DNA of 64,000 nt. Source: Paenibacillus sp. FSL A5-0031 (GTDB lineage Bacteria; Bacillota; Bacilli; Paenibacillales; Paenibacillaceae). The translations under genes and the position numbers were made by a program. The number at the start of each line of letters is the position of its first letter. Position 1 is the stretch's first letter. This document shows positions 59,644 through 64,000 of this stretch, piece after piece. Location of the stretch: contig NZ_MRTD01000013.1 in the NCBI RefSeq assembly GCF_001956295.1, forward strand, positions 1 through 64,000. Reading direction: 5' to 3'. The notes beneath the pieces were generated by a model, which saw only the letters and a list, made by a program, of their open reading frames with translations, did not search any database and was not told the DNA's origin.

Positions 59644-61482
59644 ATGAAACGTGAACGGATACAGGAGATTTTGCAGCAGCATAGGAAAAAAGGGCTGATG
59701 CTTCTTACCTCAAGCGGCGAAACGCGGAAGCCATGTTCGCAACTGTGGAATCAGTCCATTAATGAACAGCTCCTTGAAGAGATTAAAAGGGAAGCCGATC
59801 GCTTCATGCTTACCTCTGATCCCGAGCTCACCTACTCCCTCTTTCGTGTCTATGGAGATACAGGAGAGCGCTTAGCTTATGAACGAGTATATTTTGAGAG
59901 GCGAAAAAGATTGAATTCGTATGTCATTATGGCGCTGCAGGAGCCGGAAAATGCAGATTACGAAGCTGCCGCTCTTAATATGATCTGGTCGGTTTGCAAT
60001 GAGTTTACTTGGTGTTTGCCTGCTCATTTTAATGAAGGATCAGATAGGCTGGACATCGATTTATTTTCGGCGGAGACTGGGTTTGCACTGAGTGAGATAA
60101 AGTTGTTATTAGGTGACCGTTTGCCGGACTTGCTGCGAAGGCGTATAGAGACTGAGGTAGAGAATCGCCTATTCCGTCCTTTTTTGGAGCAAGGCCCATA
60201 CGGTTGGGAGACAGCGGATCACAATTGGGCGGCTGTATGCGCAGGTTCGGTTGGGGTAGCGGCGCTTTATCTCATTGAGGATTCGCATAGGCTGTCGCAA
60301 GTGCTGGAACGTGTGCTTCATTCGCTTGATTGTTATTTGAGTGGATTTGGCGATGACGGCGCGTGCGCGGAAGGTTATTTATATTGGCAGTATGGTTTCG
60401 GATATTATGTATATTTTGCACAGATGTTAAAAAGGGCAACTGATGGAGAAATCAACTTATTTACTTCGAATAAGGTGAAGGAGATTGCACTTTTTCAGCA
60501 GAAATGTTTTACAGGAAGCAGCACGGTCGTTAACTTTAGTGATTCGCGTCCTGAAAGCGGTATATTTATGGGACTCAGCTGCTGTCTGCATCAGGAGTTT
60601 GCAGAGGTCATTGTACCGGATGCTAGCCTTAGAGCGGAGTATTCTGCTGATCATTGCGGACGCTGGGCGCCGGCGATTCGTAATTTGCTATGGGCGAAGG
60701 AAGAATGGATGAAGACGACTGAAAGTAAAACGATCTGGCCTGCCGAGTCCTATTATTTATCTGATGTGCAGTGGCTCTTGTCCAGACATGCAAGCGAGAA
60801 TGGCGGCAACTACAGCTTTGCGGCAAAAGGGGGCCATAATGAGGAGCCTCATAACCACAATGATGTGGGCCATTTCATCGTACATGCGGATGGACAAGCT
60901 TATTTAGCGGATTTGGGCAGCGGAAAATATACGGCGAAATATTTTGGCCCGGAACGGTATTCGATTTGGTGCAATGGCTCTCAGGGTCATTCGGTTCCTA
61001 TTATAGACGGCTCACATCAGCAAAATGGGGCTGTGTTTCGAGCAGCTGTTATGGAAGCGTCAACAAATGCGTGTATGGATAAGTTAGCGCTGGAAATCAG
61101 CTCGGCGTATGGCCATTCCAAGCTGGAGCGATTGGAGCGCCGATTCCTTTGGGAAAAGGATAAGCTGCCGCGCCTGACGCTGACGGACACGATTTGGATG
61201 ATGTCAAATGGAGAAGAAGCTGATGCTGAGCGGCAAGTTACAGAGCGTTTCATTACGTTTCTAGTTCCCGAGCTGGCGGAGGAAGGTCGAGTGATTTTAA
61301 CAGGACAACGCCAATTGTTCATTAATTATGATCATCAGGTTTGGAAGCCAGTCGTTACCGCAAGGAGCGATATCGATCATTATGGCGTTGAGCGATTCTG
61401 GTATACGCTTGATTTTGAATGGAGAGCAGCAGCAGTTGAAGTGCCGTTGATTGCAAATTTTATTTTTCAATTTGAATCATAA
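59644..61482 (+). CDS. heparinase II/III family polysaccharide lyase-like protein
   Basis: A 612-residue protein without a signal peptide. The N-terminal half (about 40-350) is an alpha-toroid: TYSLFRVYGD, SVCNEFTWCLPAHFN and TADHNWAAVCAGSVG. The second half (about 385-612) is the Hepar_II_III beta-sandwich with NEEPHNHNDVGHFIVHADG near 400, containing the conserved His/Asn residues. Such enzymes cleave uronate-containing polysaccharides by beta-elimination. Lack of a secretion signal suggests it acts on imported oligosaccharides. The gene starts a three-gene group with GH88 and DUF2264 genes. Confidence 0.8.
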   Translation: MKRERIQEILQQHRKKGLMLLTSSGETRKPCSQLWNQSINEQLLEEIKREADRFMLTSDPELTYSLFRVYGDTGERLAYERVYFERRKRLNSYVIMALQEPENADYEAAALNMIWSVCNEFTWCLPAHFNEGSDRLDIDLFSAETGFALSEIKLLLGDRLPDLLRRRIETEVENRLFRPFLEQGPYGWETADHNWAAVCAGSVGVAALYLIEDSHRLSQVLERVLHSLDCYLSGFGDDGACAEGYLYWQYGFGYYVYFAQMLKRATDGEINLFTSNKVKEIALFQQKCFTGSSTVVNFSDSRPESGIFMGLSCCLHQEFAEVIVPDASLRAEYSADHCGRWAPAIRNLLWAKEEWMKTTESKTIWPAESYYLSDVQWLLSRHASENGGNYSFAAKGGHNEEPHNHNDVGHFIVHADGQAYLADLGSGKYTAKYFGPERYSIWCNGSQGHSVPIIDGSHQQNGAVFRAAVMEASTNACMDKLALEISSAYGHSKLERLERRFLWEKDKLPRLTLTDTIWMMSNGEEADAERQVTERFITFLVPELAEEGRVILTGQRQLFINYDHQVWKPVVTARSDIDHYGVERFWYTLDFEWRAAAVEVPLIANFIFQFES

Positions 61483-61515
61483 CTACAATATTCGATGCGA
61501 GGAGCGAGTAAGGAT

Positions 61516-62646
61516 ATGGAGCAGATCAATTGGGCAAATGAAGCTTGGGCAAATGTACATGAGAAGGTTACGAGAACGAGCAATCGGATTGGTGCAAGAT
61601 TTCCGCATGCGAGCGTCGATGGAACGTATGTGCTGGAGGCGCCTCAGTGGTGGACAGCCGGTTTCTGGCCGGGCTTGTTATGGCTGCTGTACCGTGATTC
61701 GGAGTCGAAGGATGATCGATATAAAGATATTGCCGAAGCATGCGAGCAGCAATTGGATGAAGTATTGTTCGGTTATGATCGCTTGGATCACGACATCGGC
61801 TTCATGTGGTCGCTAACGAGTGTAGCCCGCTATAAGCTGCTTGGTGAAGAGCAATCCCGCAGACGAGCGCTGTTAGCGGCTAGTGTACTTAGCGGTAGAT
61901 TTAATGTAAAAGGAAATTATATTAGAGCTTGGAACCCATGGGGTGAGGGTGATCGCAATGAGGGCTGGGCGATTATTGACTGCATGATGAACCTACCTTT
62001 GCTCTACTGGGCGAGCGAGACAACGGGCGACCCAAGATTTAAGCATTTGGCGATGGAGCATGCGGATACGGTGCTGGAGCATTTTATACGGACGGACGGA
62101 TCGGTTAATCATATTGTAGTCTTTGACCCGCATACGGGTGAATTTGTAAGTGTGAACGGCGGACAAGGCTTTGCACCAAACTCAGCGTGGTCGCGCGGAG
62201 CATCGTGGGCGATTTACGGGATGGCGCTCAGCTATCGTTATACGGGCGAGGCTCGGTACTTGGAGGCAGCGAAGCGGGTTGCCCATTTCTTCCTTGCGAA
62301 CTTGCCTGAGGATTCGGTACCGCATTGGGATTTCCGTCTGCCATCAGGTGTAGAACGTTATCGCGATACCTCTGCTGGCGCTTGTGCAGCCTGCGGTTTG
62401 CTAGAAATCGCAAGCTCAGTTCCTTCGGAAGAATCGGAGCTATATCAAGCGGCTGGAGAGCGAATATTTCGCTCACTGTACGAGAATTACGGCGCTTGGG
62501 ATGATGAGGCGGAGGAAGGCTTGATTTTGCATGGGACAAGCCATTACCCAGAGCGAAGAAACATTGACGTGCCGCTTATTTATGGCGACTATTTCTTCGT
62601 AGAAGGTTTAGCACGATTAAGAGGGGATTCCTCGACGTTCTGGTAG
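61516..62646 (+). CDS. GH88 unsaturated glucuronyl hydrolase
   Basis: A 376-residue cytoplasmic alpha6/alpha6-barrel enzyme. ATG 61516 is chosen with GGAG about ten bases upstream. WWTAGFWPGLLWLL near 46, HDIGFMW near 92, NEGWAIIDCMMNLPLLYWA near 148 and WSRGASWAIYGMALSYRYTGE near 225 are characteristic of unsaturated glucuronyl hydrolases (UGL). It hydrolyses the unsaturated uronic acid from the non-reducing end of oligosaccharides made by lyases, matching the heparinase-like gene upstream (34 bases apart). Confidence 0.9.
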   Translation: MEQINWANEAWANVHEKVTRTSNRIGARFPHASVDGTYVLEAPQWWTAGFWPGLLWLLYRDSESKDDRYKDIAEACEQQLDEVLFGYDRLDHDIGFMWSLTSVARYKLLGEEQSRRRALLAASVLSGRFNVKGNYIRAWNPWGEGDRNEGWAIIDCMMNLPLLYWASETTGDPRFKHLAMEHADTVLEHFIRTDGSVNHIVVFDPHTGEFVSVNGGQGFAPNSAWSRGASWAIYGMALSYRYTGEARYLEAAKRVAHFFLANLPEDSVPHWDFRLPSGVERYRDTSAGACAACGLLEIASSVPSEESELYQAAGERIFRSLYENYGAWDDEAEEGLILHGTSHYPERRNIDVPLIYGDYFFVEGLARLRGDSSTFW

Positions 62647-62662
62647 AGGAGAGGTAACGAAC

Positions 62663-63880
62663 ATGCAAATCGAAAGTGGATCACAGATAAACGAAATGCT
62701 ACCTGTGCGCAAATACTGGCTGGAGCAGATGCTCGCTATTGGCGATCCTGTGCTTAGCGCCCTTGCGGAGCGCCGTCTTAAAGAGAAGATGCCTATAGAA
62801 ATCGCAATAACTGCTGGAGAGGCTGATGGTGAGAAAGCTGCCGCTGAACTTAAAGCTGACCGAGCGAAATTCACGCATTTGGAAGCGTTAGGACGTCTTT
62901 TATCCGGTATGGCTCCATGGCTTGAGAATCAGCACATTAATGGACACGAAGAGGAGCTGCGAGTTCGTTATGCCGCGCTTGCTCGTGAAGCAGTGGATGC
63001 GGGCACTGATCCAGCTTCGCCAGACTATATGAACTTCAGCGATGGTTACCAGCCGATTGTCGACGCTGCTTTTTTGGCGCTTGCGATATTGCGTGCGCCG
63101 ATAGAGCTTGGTGAAAAGCTGGAGCAGCGTGTGAAAGCAAATGTAATTACGGCGCTGAAGCAAACGAGGACGAGAAAGCCAGTCTTCTCGAATTGGCTGC
63201 TGTTTGCAGCAACGATTGAAGCGGCGCTGCTTAAGCTGGGTGAGCTTGACTGGGACCCGATGCGGATCGATTACGCGTTGAAGCAGCATGAACAGTGGTA
63301 TTTGGGTGACGGCGCATATAGTGATGGTCCGGATTTCCACTGGGATTACTATAACAGCTTCGTTATTCAGCCGATGCTGGTCGATGTGCTTGCCGCAGCA
63401 GGTGATGAGCACGAGGAATGGCGAGCCATGCGCGCTGCTGTTGCGAGCCGTTCACGGCGTTATGCAGAAGTGCTTGAGCGGCTAATTGGAACGGATGGAA
63501 CATACCCGCCAATTGGACGCTCGCTTGCCTATCGTTTCGGAGCCTTTCAAAGCCTAGCTCAGCATGCTTTAAATGATGATTTGCCAGCGTCCGTCACAGC
63601 GCCTCAGGTACGCTGTGCGTTAACCGCTGCGATTCGTCGAACACTTGAAGTGCCAGGCAATTTTACAGCGGATGGATGGCTTACAATCGGCTTCTGCGGA
63701 CATCAGCGAGATATTGGCGAGCGGTACATATCAACGGGAAGCCTCTATTTATGCGCTGCGGTGTTCTTGCCGCTTGGCCTAGCAAGCGAGCATCCTTTTT
63801 GGAGTGGAGCTGACGAGGCTTGGACTTCTAAAAAGGCGTGGTCAGGACAGGCATTTGGCATCGATGCGGCTTTGAAGTAA
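62663..63880 (+). CDS. DUF2264 domain-containing protein
   Basis: A 405-residue soluble protein almost entirely covered by DUF2264, which is often found near polysaccharide lyases. Typical pieces are MNFSDGYQPIVDAAFLALAIL, NWLLFAATIEAALLKLG, WYLGDGAYSDGPDFHWDYYNSFVIQPML and YPPIGRSLAYRFGAFQSLAQHAL. Those Asp, His and Tyr-rich segments suggest a glycoside-hydrolase or lyase-like active site on an alpha-barrel, but the reaction is undetermined. It follows the GH88 gene by 16 bases and probably acts in the same uronate-polysaccharide breakdown. Confidence 0.85.
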   Translation: MQIESGSQINEMLPVRKYWLEQMLAIGDPVLSALAERRLKEKMPIEIAITAGEADGEKAAAELKADRAKFTHLEALGRLLSGMAPWLENQHINGHEEELRVRYAALAREAVDAGTDPASPDYMNFSDGYQPIVDAAFLALAILRAPIELGEKLEQRVKANVITALKQTRTRKPVFSNWLLFAATIEAALLKLGELDWDPMRIDYALKQHEQWYLGDGAYSDGPDFHWDYYNSFVIQPMLVDVLAAAGDEHEEWRAMRAAVASRSRRYAEVLERLIGTDGTYPPIGRSLAYRFGAFQSLAQHALNDDLPASVTAPQVRCALTAAIRRTLEVPGNFTADGWLTIGFCGHQRDIGERYISTGSLYLCAAVFLPLGLASEHPFWSGADEAWTSKKAWSGQAFGIDAALK

Positions 63881-64000
63881 GTTTCTACTGAGCCGGAGGT
63901 CGTTTTAAAAAGAGCAAATGGTCGAGAGAAGGGATTAGAGCATAATCGTATTCTCAAGATGTACTTGGCGCATAATAATAGCTTGAGCGAATCACATTGG
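63881..64000 (+). other. right edge, no supported gene
   Basis: One frame stays open from 63881 to the edge, with GGAGGT at 63895-63900, but there is no in-frame start at suitable spacing. I therefore annotate no gene. A gene could begin just beyond the edge. Confidence 0.4.

Noticed and set aside
63895..64000. Start of another gene at the right edge
   Set aside because: There is GGAGGT and an open frame, but no in-frame ATG, GTG or TTG at workable spacing.

Overview
The window looks like chromosomal DNA of an endospore-forming, moderate-GC Firmicute of the Paenibacillus/Cohnella type. The signs are the spore-protease gene yyaC, T-box leaders, strong AGGAGG-type ribosome binding sites with many TTG/GTG starts, a class II (Firmicute) galT, and a block with the Bacillus order thiL-tsaE-tsaB-rimI-tsaD ... 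ABC-F-...-moaC-...-tatA-tatC. I saw no rRNA, tRNA, CRISPR array, prophage or transposase gene.

Layout. 1-1223: an edge-truncated nitrile-hydratase-leader-type (NHLP) peptide precursor downstream of a class I isoprenoid-synthase-fold gene. 1598-3335: a permuted-papain-like protein and a Gfo/Idh/MocA oxidoreductase. 3576-11093: an exopolysaccharide operon with a two-domain deacetylase lipoprotein, a UDP-N-acetylhexosamine dehydrogenase, a PilZ-GT2 synthase, a second membrane-anchored deacetylase and a GH18-like protein. 11172-15286: a Fur-boxed efeO/efeB/efeU-type iron uptake operon. 15473-24098: housekeeping and hypothetical genes. 24200-29100: an AraC regulator divergent from galK-galE-galT. 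29322-37712: hypothetical genes, yyaC, a diguanylate cyclase, an HD-GYP protein with a substituted HD motif and a YitT protein. 37722-37886: a palindromic MITE-like repeat. 37968-41937: thiL-tsaE-tsaB-rimI-tsaD. 41967-44465: leuA behind two tandem leucine T-boxes. 45420-45847: an intergenic region with a DnaA-box cluster and TTGCG-type inverted repeats. 45919-51288: an ABC ATPase and a complete comQXPA-type quorum-sensing locus. 51414-57421: ABC-F, folate ligase, moaC-moaB-moeA-like and tatA-tatC. 57543-59454: a YhgE-like membrane protein and its TetR regulator. 59644-63880: heparinase II/III, GH88 and DUF2264 genes for uronate-containing polysaccharide breakdown.

The most interesting system is the comQXPA-like locus at 47002-51288. 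It includes a 56-codon comX-type precursor at 48061-48231 whose product ends Tyr-Met-Trp-Asn, placing a Trp next to the C-terminus as expected for a prenylated ComX pheromone. A paired ACGCAAAA/TTTTGCGT element abuts the -35 region of comX, and related TTGCG half-sites lie before the upstream ABC gene, suggesting a ComA-like regulon. The locus sits inside what is a contiguous tsaD-ydiF block in Bacillus subtilis, next to a run of DnaA boxes that includes three directly abutting 9-mers. A second peptide-plus-isoprenoid-enzyme pair lies at the left edge.

Cyclic-di-GMP is a second theme: the PilZ-fused synthase is a likely receptor, and the GGDEF and HD-GYP genes are neighbours. The Tat genes and the Tat-type signal of EfeB also fit together, since TatAyCy exports the EfeB homologue in B. 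subtilis.
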